From NCBI GenBank assembly GCA_002412495.1, contig DHVE01000031.1, positions 127,638-139,043 on the forward strand: DNA of 11,406 bases, in the 5' to 3' direction. Source of the DNA: Betaproteobacteria bacterium UBA5216 (GTDB lineage: Bacteria > Pseudomonadota > Gammaproteobacteria > Burkholderiales > SG8-41). The translations under genes and the position numbers were made by a program. Each line of letters begins with the position of its first letter. The first letter of the stretch is position 1. The notes below the pieces were generated by a model. That model did not search any database. It was given only the letters and a program-made list of their open reading frames with translations, and was not told the DNA's origin. Below are positions 1 to 6,744 of this stretch, in pieces.

Positions 1-785
1 TGGTATTCCTTGTCGGTCAGCGTTTGCGCCGGCGCGACGGTGATCGAATCCCCGGTATGCACACCCATCGCATCCAGGTTCTCGATGGAGCAGATGATGA
101 TGCAGTTATCCTTGCGGTCCCGCACCACCTCCATCTCGTATTCTTTCCAGCCGATTACCGATTCTTCGATCAGGATTTCGTGCGTGGGGCTGGCATCGAT
201 ACCGCGCTCCACGATGGAAACGAACTCTTCCTTGTTGTAGGCAATGCCGCCGCCGGTGCCGCCCAAGGTAAACGAGGGCCGGATAATCGTCGGATAACCC
301 ACCATCGCCTGCACTTGCAGCGCTTCTTCCATCGAGTGCGCCAGCGCCGAGCGCGGGCTGTCGAGCCCGATCTTGGCCATCGCCTTCTTGAACTTTTCGC
401 GATCCTCGGCCTTGTCGATGGCTTCCTTCGACGCACCGATCATCTCGACGCCGTATTTTTCCAGCACGCCGTGCTTGGCAAGATCCAGCGCACAATTCAA
501 TGCCGTCTGGCCCCCCATCGTCGGCAGCAGCGCATCAGGCTTTTCGATGGCAATGATTTTTTCGACCATCTGCCAAGTAATCGGCTCGATGTAGGTCGCA
601 TCCGCCATGTTCGGATCGGTCATGATGGTCGCTGGATTCGAATTCACCAGCACCACGCGATAGCCCTCCTCGCGCAACGCCTTGCATGCCTGCGCGCCAG
701 AGTAATCAAACTCGCACGCCTGACCGATGATGATCGGACCTGCGCCGATGATCAGAATGGACTTGATGTCGGTTCTTTTGGGCAT
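1..785 (-). CDS. carB: Carbamoyl-phosphate synthase large subunit, N-terminal part (3' end beyond the window)
   Basis: CarB is the synthetase subunit of carbamoyl-phosphate synthase. It uses ammonia from CarA, bicarbonate and two ATP to make carbamoyl phosphate for pyrimidine and arginine synthesis in the cytoplasm. The visible 261 residues of a protein usually near 1,070 begin MPKRTDIKSILIIGAGPIII and continue with the conserved GQACEFDYSG and VLVNSNPATIMTDP segments. The first ATP-grasp domain follows, with LPTMGGQTALN and the glycine-rich RPSFTLGGTGGG nucleotide loop. The ATG at 785-783 matches the usual CarB N-terminus. No Shine-Dalgarno sequence precedes it: the mRNA just upstream reads CATCCTTATTTAACC, which is pyrimidine-rich. 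It lies 94 bases after the carA stop in the same direction, so cotranscription is likely. Initiation may depend on coupling to a short reading frame that ends two bases upstream. Identification is firm; the initiation mechanism is inference. Confidence 0.98.
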   Translation of the reverse strand, partial: MPKRTDIKSILIIGAGPIIIGQACEFDYSGAQACKALREEGYRVVLVNSNPATIMTDPNMADATYIEPITWQMVEKIIAIEKPDALLPTMGGQTALNCALDLAKHGVLEKYGVEMIGASKEAIDKAEDREKFKKAMAKIGLDSPRSALAHSMEEALQVQAMVGYPTIIRPSFTLGGTGGGIAYNKEEFVSIVERGIDASPTHEILIEESVIGWKEYEMEVVRDRKDNCIIICSIENLDAMGVHTGDSITVAPAQTLTDKEY

Positions 786-787
786 GG

Positions 788-862
788 TTAAATAAGGATG
801 AAGGATGAAGGATGAAGGATGAAAACCTTCAACAGCGTGGTCTGGCTAACGTTTGTTTTCAT
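788..862 (-). CDS. Possible 24-codon leader/coupling ORF between carA and carB
   Basis: On the carAB coding strand an ATG at 862-860 opens a 24-codon frame ending in TAA at 790-788, two bases before the carB ATG. The ATG is the end of one AAGGATG repeat unit, and the preceding unit supplies AAGGA six bases upstream, a well-placed ribosome-binding site. The peptide starts MKTNVSQTTLLKVF. Its second half is dictated by the CATCCTT repeats and reads FILHPSSFIL, a composition typical of translated heptamer repeats, so the peptide itself is probably not functional. The plausible role is translational coupling, because carB has no site of its own. It may equally be a chance frame through a repeat. 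Confidence 0.25.
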   Translation of the reverse strand: MKTNVSQTTLLKVFILHPSSFILI

Positions 863-887
863 CCTTCATCCTTCCGCCTTCATCCTT
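794..887. repeat. Inverted array of AAGGATG heptamers between carA and carB
   Basis: Four perfect head-to-tail AAGGATG heptamers lie at 794-821. A matching reverse array of four CATCCTT units lies at 860-887, the third unit being degenerate (CCGCCTT). Including the adjoining AAAAC/GTTTT bases, arms 794-826 and 855-887 are complementary at 31 of 33 positions around a 28-base loop. In the carAB transcript this would form a long hairpin. Its 5' arm contains the carA stop codon (882-880) and SD-like AAGGA motifs, and its 3' arm is CCUU-rich and sits directly in front of carB. The arm spacing and internal periodicity are read directly. Any effect on mRNA stability or on the CarA:CarB ratio is inference. 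Confidence 0.9.
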
Positions 888-2007
888 TTTCCATCAACTT
901 CACGAACTTGTCGAATAGGTAACTCACATCATGCGGCCCCGGACTCGCTTCCGGATGCCCCTGAAAACAAAATGCCGGCTTGTCGGTGCGCGCAAAACCT
1001 TGCAGGCTGCCGTCGAACAACGACACATGCGTGACGCGGCAATTGGCGGGCAGCGTTTTTGCATCCACCGCGAAGCCGTGGTTCTGGCTGGTGATCATTA
1101 CGCGGCCCGTATCCAGATCCTGTACCGGGTGATTCGCGCCGTGATGGCCGAATTTCATCTTGATGGTTTGAGCGCCGCTGGCAAGGCCCATTAACTGGTG
1201 GCCCAGGCAAATACCGAACAGCGGCACGCTTTTTTCCAGAAGCTCACGAATGGCGCGTATCGCATAGTCGCAAGGCTCCGGATCACCAGGGCCATTCGAC
1301 AGAAACACGCCATCGGGTTTTAACGCCAGCACCTCGTTCGCCGGCGTTTGCGCCGGCACCACGGTCAGCTTGCAGCCGCGCGCAGCCAGCATGCGCAGGA
1401 TATTGCGCTTCACGCCAAAATCATAGGCCACGACATTGAATTTCGCGTCAGCGCATTTGCCGTAGCCTTTGCCCAGCGCCCAGGTCGTTTCATCCCATTC
1501 GTAATTTTTGCCGCAACTGACCACCTTGGCAAGGTCCATGCCCTTCAATCCGGGAAAATCCTGCGCCGCCTTGAGCGCGACTTTTTCGTCTACCTTGCCG
1601 GCGATAATGCAGCCCTCCTGCGCGCCCTTGTCCCGCAGAATGCGCGTGAGTTTGCGCGTATCGATGTCGGCAATCGCCACGACGTTCTCGCGCCGGAGAT
1701 ATTCATCAAGTGTCCACTTCATACGGAAATTCGACGCCAGCAACGGCAAATCGCGTATCACCAACCCGGCGGCGTAGACGCAATCCGACTCCACGTCTTC
1801 TTCATTCGCACCGGTATTGCCGATGTGCGGATACGTCAGGGTCACGATCTGCCGGCAATACGACGGGTCGGTGAGAATTTCCTGGTAACCAGTCATCGAC
1901 GTGTTAAAAACCACCTCGCCAGCAGACAAGCCGTCGGCGCCGATAGACGTGCCACGAAATACCGTCCCGTCCTTGAGCACGAGGATCGCGGGCGTACGTG
2001 GTGACAC
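880..2007 (-). CDS. carA: Carbamoyl-phosphate synthase small (glutaminase) subunit
   Basis: CarA hydrolyses glutamine and channels ammonia to CarB. The 375-residue product has the usual family length (about 380). The N-terminal CPSase domain includes FNTSMTGYQEILTDPSY near residues 34-50. The C-terminal class I glutamine amidotransferase domain has SNGPGDP near 237-243, the nucleophile in GICLGH (Cys267) and the His351/Glu353 pair in QGHPEASPGPHD. I chose the GTG at 2007-2005 because CAGGAGG lies five bases upstream and the product then begins MSPRTPAILVLKDGTVFRG, in line with CarA. An in-frame ATG at 2067 would add 20 residues, but it lies in the leader hairpin. The last codons (Lys-Gly-stop) fall inside the heptamer array. 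It is expressed with carB from a clear promoter about 100 bases upstream. Confidence 0.98.
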   Translation of the reverse strand: MSPRTPAILVLKDGTVFRGTSIGADGLSAGEVVFNTSMTGYQEILTDPSYCRQIVTLTYPHIGNTGANEEDVESDCVYAAGLVIRDLPLLASNFRMKWTLDEYLRRENVVAIADIDTRKLTRILRDKGAQEGCIIAGKVDEKVALKAAQDFPGLKGMDLAKVVSCGKNYEWDETTWALGKGYGKCADAKFNVVAYDFGVKRNILRMLAARGCKLTVVPAQTPANEVLALKPDGVFLSNGPGDPEPCDYAIRAIRELLEKSVPLFGICLGHQLMGLASGAQTIKMKFGHHGANHPVQDLDTGRVMITSQNHGFAVDAKTLPANCRVTHVSLFDGSLQGFARTDKPAFCFQGHPEASPGPHDVSYLFDKFVKLMEKG

Positions 2008-2012
2008 GGCAA

Positions 2013-2019
2013 CCTCCTG
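2013..2019 (-). promoter_or_regulatory. Strong ribosome-binding site that fixes the carA GTG start
   Basis: The coding strand reads CAGGAGG followed by five bases and GTG (2007-2005). This near-perfect Shine-Dalgarno sequence is the main reason for preferring the GTG over the upstream in-frame ATG. It is the strongest ribosome-binding site in the window. Confidence 0.85.
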
Positions 2020-2054
2020 ATTTACAAGTGTATTTTCAACACCAGATATGAAAA

Positions 2055-2088
2055 GCGGGACAGCCATAAATACTTAGGCCCGTCCCGC
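2055..2088 (-). promoter_or_regulatory. carA leader hairpin, terminator-like (candidate attenuator)
   Basis: Arms 2055-2061 (GCGGGAC) and 2082-2088 (GTCCCGC) are perfectly complementary. After a small internal loop, three more pairs form (2063-2065 with 2077-2079), leaving an 11-base A/U-rich loop. In carA mRNA the 3' arm is followed at once by UUUUCAU. A GC-rich stem plus a short U run resembles an intrinsic terminator, and it would begin about eight bases after the predicted transcription start. Both arms also carry GCGGGAY half-elements related to one in the promoter spacer, so a protein operator is an alternative reading. The pairing is seen directly; control by pyrimidine or arginine is inference from the role of carAB. 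Confidence 0.55.
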
Positions 2089-2102
2089 GACTTGAGGTTC
2101 GG

Positions 2103-2131
2103 ATTATACGCGAAGGCGGGATGGCCTTCAA
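2103..2131 (-). promoter_or_regulatory. carA sigma-70 promoter
   Basis: The minus strand has TTGAAG (2131-2126), a 17-base spacer and a perfect TATAAT (2108-2103). This predicts transcription starting near 2098-2096, with a leader of about 90 bases before the carA GTG. It is the best promoter match in the window and suggests that carAB has its own start even though bamE, dapB and two further genes lie upstream on the same strand. The spacer contains GCGGGAT (2116-2122), one of three related elements around this promoter. Confidence 0.75.
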
Positions 2132-2225
2132 ACCAATCAAATGCGATGGGTGCTATTGGCCCGCTCAATCTCGCGCGTTCAAGACCGCTCGACGACACCA
2201 CGCAACACCATACGAGACTGCCTGC

Positions 2226-3125
2226 CTATGCGTCCGCGATGAAACCCTTCACAGCCGCGACCAATTCGCCCGGCGCGTACCACGGAATATCGTGCATGGA
2301 ATTCGCCGTGGCCCACACAATGGCTGGAAATTCCTTCCCGAGCCGCGTCACGATGTCGGGTGTAAAGCGGTTGGATTTGATCCCGCGCACGAAATACATG
2401 GGAACCTTAACCTTCGCCAGCTCTTCCCACACATCGAGTTCGCGGCGCGCCCGCGTGCCCGCGGCCACGCCGACCGGCACCGCATTCGCGTAGTCGGGAT
2501 CGCGCTTCAGACGATAGCCCTCCGCAACCTTGACCAGCGCCTGTTCCGCCCGCGCCCGGTCTTGCGCGATGCGCGGCGGATTCGCAAGCTTCGCGAAGCG
2601 TGCCATGGCCGCTTCGATGGTCGGGAACACCGTCGGCGAATTACCCGTCCCTTGCGGCGCGGGCTCGCCGCGCCCGAAAGCGCTGTCCACGACAATCAGC
2701 TTCGCAAGCTCGTCCGGGAAACTCGCGGCAAACGACACCGCAAGCCGCCCCGAAAACGAATGCCCCAGCACAATTGGCTTTTTCCAGCCCAGATGCCGAA
2801 TCAGCGCGCGCATATCACCCATCAGCGCGTCCACCGAATAATTCTTGGATGCGCTCCACGACGATTCACCAAAGCCGCGCATGTCAAAGGCAACCACTTC
2901 GCGGTCGGTAGCGAGCTTCGCGGCAACGTCGATCCAGTCGAACGAATCGAAGTAGTTCGCGCCATGCATAAGCACCATCGGTGTCTTGCCAGGACGGCCA
3001 AACGAACGATAGAAAATCGATACGTCGCCGGAATTGAATCGCCCGTCAGCGCGCGCGGCGGTGGATACGGTGTACAGAACAACCCCTGCCGTGGAGGCGA
3101 GCATGAAATCGCGGCGATTGATCAA
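2226..3125 (-). CDS. Tat-exported alpha/beta-hydrolase fold protein
   Basis: A 299-residue alpha/beta hydrolase of unknown substrate. The N-terminus MINRRDFMLASTAGVV is a twin-arginine signal (Arg4-Arg5) with a hydrophobic segment and a likely AxA cleavage near residues 23-26 (ARA-D), implying folded export to the periplasm. Later motifs are the oxyanion-type MHG (53-55), DMRGFGESSW (81-90), the nucleophile elbow GHSFSG (Ser123) and the catalytic histidine region in SMHDIPWYAP (His278). At the usual acid position after strand 7 (RGIKSNRF) there is Asn252 where many relatives have Asp; Asp147 after strand 6 could substitute. The start is TTG: an in-frame TAA lies two codons upstream, and the next ATG (residue 8) would remove the twin arginines. 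It lies between the methyltransferase gene and carA on the same strand. The fold is firm; the activity is unknown. Confidence 0.88.
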   Translation of the reverse strand: MINRRDFMLASTAGVVLYTVSTAARADGRFNSGDVSIFYRSFGRPGKTPMVLMHGANYFDSFDWIDVAAKLATDREVVAFDMRGFGESSWSASKNYSVDALMGDMRALIRHLGWKKPIVLGHSFSGRLAVSFAASFPDELAKLIVVDSAFGRGEPAPQGTGNSPTVFPTIEAAMARFAKLANPPRIAQDRARAEQALVKVAEGYRLKRDPDYANAVPVGVAAGTRARRELDVWEELAKVKVPMYFVRGIKSNRFTPDIVTRLGKEFPAIVWATANSMHDIPWYAPGELVAAVKGFIADA

Positions 3126-3145
3126 GGGTTAATTTCCAAGTGAAA

Positions 3146-3166
3146 GGTTGCAACCACTGCATTGTA
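3146..3166 (-). promoter_or_regulatory. Possible hydrolase -10 element and adjoining palindrome
   Basis: On the minus strand TACAAT (3166-3161) matches a -10 box at five of six positions, but no convincing -35 lies at the right distance. About six bases further on is the perfect palindrome GGTTGCAACC (3155-3146), which would cover the expected transcription start and is therefore placed like an operator. The gap of 97 bases after the upstream gene leaves room for a separate promoter. Weak evidence. Confidence 0.3.
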
Positions 3167-3222
3167 CAGGCCGTTAGCTGCATGCGCACCCAAAAGTAAA
3201 ATGTATACGCAGCCCGCCCCCA

Positions 3223-5862
3223 TCAAAGCGTGGTTACCGGTTCCGCCGTCCGCTTTTGTACCCAGAATTCATACATGCCCGTGAAAGGCGTTGCCGCTTC
3301 AAAACGGTCCCAGTTATCAAGGTTCGTTCTTGCCGCATCGTCGGGAAAGCGCTCGTCATACAATTTGGCAATAGCCGGATCTATCGTAAAGCCCAGGAAT
3401 TCCAGCTCCAATTCCGTCAGATAGACTTTGAGTTGTGCCGGGGTATAACGGTGCTCCTGAAAATGAAAGATCAAATCCCGGCACGCGCTCATGCCATAGA
3501 AATCCGGCGACATACTCAATATTCTGAATTGCGCCATATTCTCCGAGGACATCAATTCCTGCCGGCAACGTCGCATACTCTCCGCGCTCGGTGCATAGCC
3601 TTTCGCGGCTATGAAGTTTCGCGCAGCCACCACCTCGGCGCGCCCGCGTTCACTGTAAAAACCCAGGCACATCACGCCACCGGGCCGCAACAATGAAAGC
3701 AATATTTTCCATCCGGAAAGCGGATCAGCCATGTGATGCAGCACACCAACCGACTCAATAAGATCGAATGATCTATTGAGCGCCCCCAAGCCCATAATGT
3801 CAGCCTGGACAAACTCCAGATTACCCAGACGCATTTCTCGTACCTTGCGTTTGGCGTAGGCGAGACTGCTCAGACTGAGATCCACTGCCAACACACGGGC
3901 ACCGCGAAATTGCTGTGCCGTTCCTATGGGGTGCTGTCCTGTTCCGCATCCAGCGATCAGGACCTCCAGCGCGTCACGCTTTGCCAAGGGTTGAATGGGC
4001 GCCCGAGGAAATTGTGTGTGAAGAAAATCATCTACGTCCATGGCCCGCTCCATGCGCGGTGACCGCACCCACCGTGGATAAGGATTCTCTTCATATTGTT
4101 GCTGAACCAAGCAGGAGACATCGTCTTCTATGGTGGTCAGGCGCGGAATATCCTCGCGCAACCGGCGTTCTTCCATCGGCTCGCGTATCTGTTGTGCCAG
4201 CAGTGCATTGACGAACTCGGGCCACGGTCGTTCCAGCAGCAACTCGGTCCCCGGCAGCGAAAACAGCGGAAAATAGGCCGCGACCGCGATCAGATGCATG
4301 GCCGAAACCGGGCAACCGGATTTAAGGGCAAGAACGAGGTCATCCCGTAATCCGGAGGCTTGCCGATACTCCGCATCGCCATGATCAAACACGTATTCAA
4401 CGATAAAACACTGCTGGGCAACCGCACAGTAAAATTCTACCGCGTCCGCCGCGTTGGAAACGTCCGAAGCGTCCGTTGTCTGAAAGCCCTTCTCGTCTTC
4501 CGTGGCGTGAGCCAGCATAACCGACCGGCATTGCGATAGAAAGCGCTCCATATCCAGGTAGCGGTTGTGCGTGTTAAGCAACAGGCATTTCAGCAATCCG
4601 TCACCCGCGACGGCTCGAAGCCCAGCATGCCCAAACAATTCCGTCGCATTCAATCGGGCAGGCCACGCATGCACTGCGCGCTCGATACAACCATTGATTT
4701 CCGGATTCAGCTTAATCAAGGAGCAAACTGCGCCCATGATTTCAGCGGGCGTTCCCCAAGGCTCCGTCAGGGCGCGGATTACGAACGGCCGCCTTTCAGG
4801 TACGTCACTGGTAAACGTTACTCTTGCAAGGCATTGGAAAAATCTGCGTCGGTATTCGTACTTGTCCGTCAGTTCCAATGCACGTTGGCAACTGCTCAGC
4901 GCCTCATCCCAACGTCCCTGCGCGTAGAGCGCGCCACTGTAGTTGTAATGCGCATCGGCATTGCCGGGCGAAAGATACAACGCCTCATCAAAGCATAATC
5001 CGGCAGCCTCCGGATTGCCTCGCGCCATGCAGACCGTGCCCAGATTGAAATGCGCATCCGCCCAGTCCGGATTGACGCGAAGCGCCGCCCGGTAGGCATC
5101 CGCCGCCGCTTCCAGCGCGCCTTGCTTCTGCAGCGCCTGCCCAAATTCACAGTGCAAGGCAGGATTAGCCGGATCGAGCACGAGTGCTTGCTGAAAACAA
5201 TCTGCCGCGTCTGTCAGCAGGCCCTTTGCCTGATACATTCGGCCCAGATTGATCCGCACTTCAGCGTAGTCCGGCTGGATCGACAACGCCCTTTCATAAG
5301 AAGCGATGGCTTTGTCGAAATCCGCTTCGTGGTTGTGCAGGTTACCCTGGTAGAAGTGAAACCGCGCGTAGTTCGCGTTGAGGGCAATACCCTCCGCAAT
5401 CACTTGTCGTGCCGCATCAAGACGCCCCGCTTGAAAAAGCGCATGGCAAAGGTCACAGTAGATGATTTCGGCATTGGGCTGCAGTTCGCGAGCCTGTTCC
5501 AATATCGCGATGGCCTCCTCGCCCCTGACTTGCTCGAGCAGTAACGCAGCCAGATTACACGCGATGCTCGACAAAGCCGGTTTTAGCAACAGCGCCTGCC
5601 GGTAGCAGCGCTCCGCGCGGTCTGCCTGCCCCTGCGCCCGGTAAGCATCACCGAGACTGGCGTGTACTTCGGCATGGGATGGATTGACGGACAGCGCCTT
5701 CTCATAGCAGGCAACCGCCGCCTCCCGATTTCCCGCCTCGAGATAGCGATCTCCCCGTTCCTGATGATTGGCGCTTGAACGGGAAGGTGCGGCTGCCTGG
5801 GCAGCGGACGCAACTGCCGATTGCTCTGTCGGGGCAGGCTTGCGCTTGAACCAAGAAAACAT
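3223..5862 (-). CDS. TPR-repeat protein fused to a class I SAM-dependent methyltransferase
   Basis: An 879-residue fusion. After a basic, Ala-rich N-terminus (MFSWFKRKPAP), residues about 33-335 form roughly nine 34-residue tetratricopeptide repeats, seen as repeated A..CY..AL.L.P..A.. patterns. Residues about 340-580 are a helical linker I do not recognise. QQQYEENPYPRW (588-598) precedes a class I methyltransferase domain. That domain has the glycine-rich SAM loop VLIAGCGTGQ (634-643), the acidic end of strand 2 in LAVD (Asp661), QADIMG (686-691), and VGVLHHMADP (705-714) in the motif IV/post-IV position. A C-terminal region of about 150 residues follows. No signal peptide or membrane segment is evident, so it is probably cytoplasmic, with the TPR array selecting a protein or glycan-synthesis partner. 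An in-frame TAG lies directly before the ATG, which fixes the upstream limit; the ribosome-binding site is weak. The methylated substrate is unknown. Confidence 0.92.
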   Translation of the reverse strand: MFSWFKRKPAPTEQSAVASAAQAAAPSRSSANHQERGDRYLEAGNREAAVACYEKALSVNPSHAEVHASLGDAYRAQGQADRAERCYRQALLLKPALSSIACNLAALLLEQVRGEEAIAILEQARELQPNAEIIYCDLCHALFQAGRLDAARQVIAEGIALNANYARFHFYQGNLHNHEADFDKAIASYERALSIQPDYAEVRINLGRMYQAKGLLTDAADCFQQALVLDPANPALHCEFGQALQKQGALEAAADAYRAALRVNPDWADAHFNLGTVCMARGNPEAAGLCFDEALYLSPGNADAHYNYSGALYAQGRWDEALSSCQRALELTDKYEYRRRFFQCLARVTFTSDVPERRPFVIRALTEPWGTPAEIMGAVCSLIKLNPEINGCIERAVHAWPARLNATELFGHAGLRAVAGDGLLKCLLLNTHNRYLDMERFLSQCRSVMLAHATEDEKGFQTTDASDVSNAADAVEFYCAVAQQCFIVEYVFDHGDAEYRQASGLRDDLVLALKSGCPVSAMHLIAVAAYFPLFSLPGTELLLERPWPEFVNALLAQQIREPMEERRLREDIPRLTTIEDDVSCLVQQQYEENPYPRWVRSPRMERAMDVDDFLHTQFPRAPIQPLAKRDALEVLIAGCGTGQHPIGTAQQFRGARVLAVDLSLSSLAYAKRKVREMRLGNLEFVQADIMGLGALNRSFDLIESVGVLHHMADPLSGWKILLSLLRPGGVMCLGFYSERGRAEVVAARNFIAAKGYAPSAESMRRCRQELMSSENMAQFRILSMSPDFYGMSACRDLIFHFQEHRYTPAQLKVYLTELELEFLGFTIDPAIAKLYDERFPDDAARTNLDNWDRFEAATPFTGMYEFWVQKRTAEPVTTL

Positions 5863-5886
5863 CTATTCGACGCGATGGTTGAAATA

Positions 5887-5911
5887 TATTTCGCTATTGT
5901 CCGGCGAAATA
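5887..5911. terminator. Perfect 8-bp inverted repeat after dapB, possible weak terminator
   Basis: TATTTCGC (5887-5894) and GCGAAATA (5904-5911) are perfect inverted arms around a 9-base loop, in the 59-base gap between the dapB stop and the methyltransferase start. In the dapB transcript the stem is followed by U-rich UAUUUC. The stem is AT-rich and the U tract is interrupted, so a partial terminator, a processing site or an operator for the next gene are all possible. Confidence 0.35.
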
Positions 5912-5921
5912 ACACCCGTAT

Positions 5922-6725
5922 TTATCGCAGCCCCAACACATCAAACATATCAAACAACCCCGATTTCTTGTCCGCTAAAAACCGCGCGGCACGCAACGCG
6001 CCTTCGGCATAGGTTGAACGGCTACCGGAACGCACGGTAACCTCTACGCGCTCGCCTTCTCCCGCGAACATCACGGTGTGTTCTCCGACGATATCGCCGC
6101 CCCTTATGGCATGAAAGGCAATTGTTTTTGCATCGCGCTCGCCGGTTACACCCTCGCGTCCGTGCGCGGCCACTTGCGACAAATCGCGGCCCAGCGCCTT
6201 GGCCACCACTTCGCCAAATTTGAGCGCGGTGCCCGATGGCGCATCGACCTTGTGCCGGTGATGTGCTTCGATGATTTCCACGTCGTAGCCGTCGCCAAGT
6301 ATTTTTGCCGCGATCTCCGCCAGCTTGAAAGTGACATTGACGCCCACCGCCATGTTGGGCGCGAACACGATACCGATGCCGCGCGCGGCTTCGCTGATGG
6401 ACTGTTTTTGCACATCGCTAAACCCGGTGGTGCCGATCACCATCCGCACGCCGTGCTGGCGGCACGCCGCCATGTGGTCGAGCGTGCCTTCCGGACGCGT
6501 AAAATCAATCAGCACGTCGCAGCCTTTGAGCGCCGCTTGATAATCAGCGGTCACGGTAACGCCGGTTGTCACGCCCGCAAATTCACCGGCATCGCGGCCA
6601 ATGTGCGGGCTGGCCGGAATTTCCAGCGCAGCCGCTAGTTTTAATGCCGGCTGGCGCAGCACACCTTCAATCAGTGTGCGCCCCATGCGGCCGCTCGCAC
6701 CTGCTATGGCTATGTTCAGAGTCAT
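5922..6725 (-). CDS. dapB: 4-hydroxy-tetrahydrodipicolinate reductase
   Basis: DapB reduces 4-hydroxy-tetrahydrodipicolinate with NAD(P)H in the cytoplasmic lysine/diaminopimelate pathway, which also feeds peptidoglycan. The 267-residue product has the standard length. It opens with the dinucleotide-binding loop MTLNIAIAGASGRMGRTL (GxSGRMG at 9-15). DFTRPEG (74-80) and VIGTTGF (96-102) follow, then the catalytic segment EAHHRHKVDAPSGTA (153-167), with the paired histidines and Lys159. A longer in-frame ATG exists 60 bases upstream inside bamE, but the ATG at 6725-6723 gives the canonical N-terminus and has GGAAAA about seven bases before it. bamE ends 19 bases upstream on the same strand, so the two are probably cotranscribed. 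Confidence 0.98.
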   Translation of the reverse strand: MTLNIAIAGASGRMGRTLIEGVLRQPALKLAAALEIPASPHIGRDAGEFAGVTTGVTVTADYQAALKGCDVLIDFTRPEGTLDHMAACRQHGVRMVIGTTGFSDVQKQSISEAARGIGIVFAPNMAVGVNVTFKLAEIAAKILGDGYDVEIIEAHHRHKVDAPSGTALKFGEVVAKALGRDLSQVAAHGREGVTGERDAKTIAFHAIRGGDIVGEHTVMFAGEGERVEVTVRSGSRSTYAEGALRAARFLADKKSGLFDMFDVLGLR

Positions 6726-6744
6726 CGATTTTTCCAACGCGTTT

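Noticed and set aside
24..791. Long plus-strand open frame opposite carB
   Set aside because: It is the antisense shadow of the unmistakable carB coding sequence; the His/Arg/Asp-rich composition is typical of reverse frames in GC-rich genes.
794..887. CRISPR-like appearance of the repeated units
   Set aside because: Units are 7 bases, contiguous and without spacers; the same holds for the arrays at 8534-8574 and 10230-10271. No cas gene is present.
819..1034. Plus-strand frame with FILHPSAFIL in the carA–carB gap
   Set aside because: The peptide is just translated CATCCTT heptamers continuing into antisense carA; it is an artefact of the repeat.
1348..2004. 218-codon plus-strand frame opposite carA
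   Set aside because: Antisense to carA's conserved glutaminase and N-terminal domains, with no recognisable domain and an Arg/His-rich composition.
2121..3143. 340-codon plus-strand frame opposite the hydrolase
   Set aside because: It covers the whole hydrolase gene on the other strand. The minus-strand product has a complete hydrolase fold and Tat signal; this frame has no motif and a shadow-like Arg/His composition.
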